Shown here piece after piece: positions 5,139 to 5,298 of a stretch of DNA of 5,298 nucleotides. Location of the stretch: the NCBI GenBank assembly GCA_030841965.1, contig JAUUSJ010000210.1, forward strand, positions 1 through 5,298, in the 5' to 3' direction. A program made the position numbers and the translations under genes. Each line of letters begins with the position of its first letter. The stretch's first letter is position 1. The stretch is from Blautia sp. (GTDB taxonomy: Bacteria; Bacillota; Clostridia; Lachnospirales; Lachnospiraceae). The notes beneath the pieces are model-generated. The model was given only the letters and a program-made list of their open reading frames with translations. It was not told where the DNA came from and did not search any database.

Positions 5139-5298
5139 TATATGCCCCTCAAACACGTTCGTTCCCACGATTTTTCGACATACGCTGATTTTTGCCGCCT
5201 CCCGCAAACTCGCAGCTGCGCTGCTCAAACAGTGCTCCAGCGACAAAGCTAAGTATATCGAAAAATCGCTCCACTCTCTATCGTTTGCTGGGCATATA
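5139..5298. repeat. 160-bp palindromic, MITE-like element
   Basis: The ends are perfect inverted repeats, TATATGCCC (5139-5147) and GGGCATATA (5290-5298). Further in, CAAAC (5150-5154) mirrors GTTTG (5283-5287), and CGATTTTTCGACATA (5168-5182) mirrors TATATCGAAAAATCG (5254-5268) at 14 of 15 positions, at nearly equal distances from each end. The middle (5194-5250) is GC-rich compared with the rest of the window and contains the palindrome CGCAGCTGCG (5211-5220). The left arm is the part shared with bases 1-54. No protein is plausibly encoded. The features fit a small non-autonomous mobile element or a structured dispersed repeat. Mobility is inferred only; no target-site duplication can be checked because the element ends at the window edge. 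Confidence 0.7.

Noticed and set aside
5046..5246. 66-residue ORF on the minus strand
   Set aside because: It runs through the palindromic element into the 38-bp array, whose unit length is not a multiple of three. The reading frame is a by-product of repeats, not a gene.
1..5298. Composite transposon carrying four cargo genes
   Set aside because: No transposase, recombinase or IS is present. The inverted repeats are explained as well by two separate insertions of a dispersed repeat.

Overview
The window looks like chromosome from a low-GC Gram-positive anaerobe of the Clostridia, most likely Lachnospiraceae. This rests on the AT-rich intergenic DNA, purine-rich ribosome binding sites, and the character of the proteins (a large cytoplasmic neopullulanase-like GH13 enzyme, a YafV-type amidase, a hemolysin-III/PAQR membrane protein and a YhbQ-type GIY-YIG protein). 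The family-level placement is an inference.

Layout. Positions 1-117 hold a copy of a dispersed repeat whose inner edge runs into the 3' end of the first gene. A GH13 alpha-glucan hydrolase lies on the minus strand (102-2225). Upstream of it on the same strand, after a 206-bp gap with its own probable promoter, is a carbon-nitrogen hydrolase resembling omega-amidase (2432-3250). A divergent intergenic region (about 3266-3616) carries a promoter for each side. The rightward one has a clear TTGACA-17-TAGTAT promoter overlaid with palindromes, and it drives a seven-helix hemolysin-III family protein (3617-4339). This gene converges on a GIY-YIG protein on the minus strand (4519-4764), and a bidirectional terminator lies between them. 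The right end has five full tandem copies of a 38-bp unit (4927-5129), followed by a 160-bp palindromic element (5139-5298) with TATATGCCC / GGGCATATA termini.

The four genes do not form a recognisable pathway: starch or maltodextrin breakdown, amide or keto-acid repair, a membrane protein of uncertain role, and a small nuclease-fold protein. They look like ordinary chromosomal genes in separate transcription units. I see no transposase, integrase, phage gene, toxin-antitoxin pair, CRISPR array or defence system.

The unusual part is the repeat architecture. The first 41 bases are the reverse complement of 5151-5191 at 40 of 41 positions. The similarity continues, more weakly, through the 38-bp unit on both sides. 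The gene block is therefore bracketed by inverted copies of a composite repeat (palindromic element plus 38-bp units), with about one decayed unit on the left and a recently amplified array on the right. On the left, the repeat appears to supply the last two codons and the stop of the GH13 gene.
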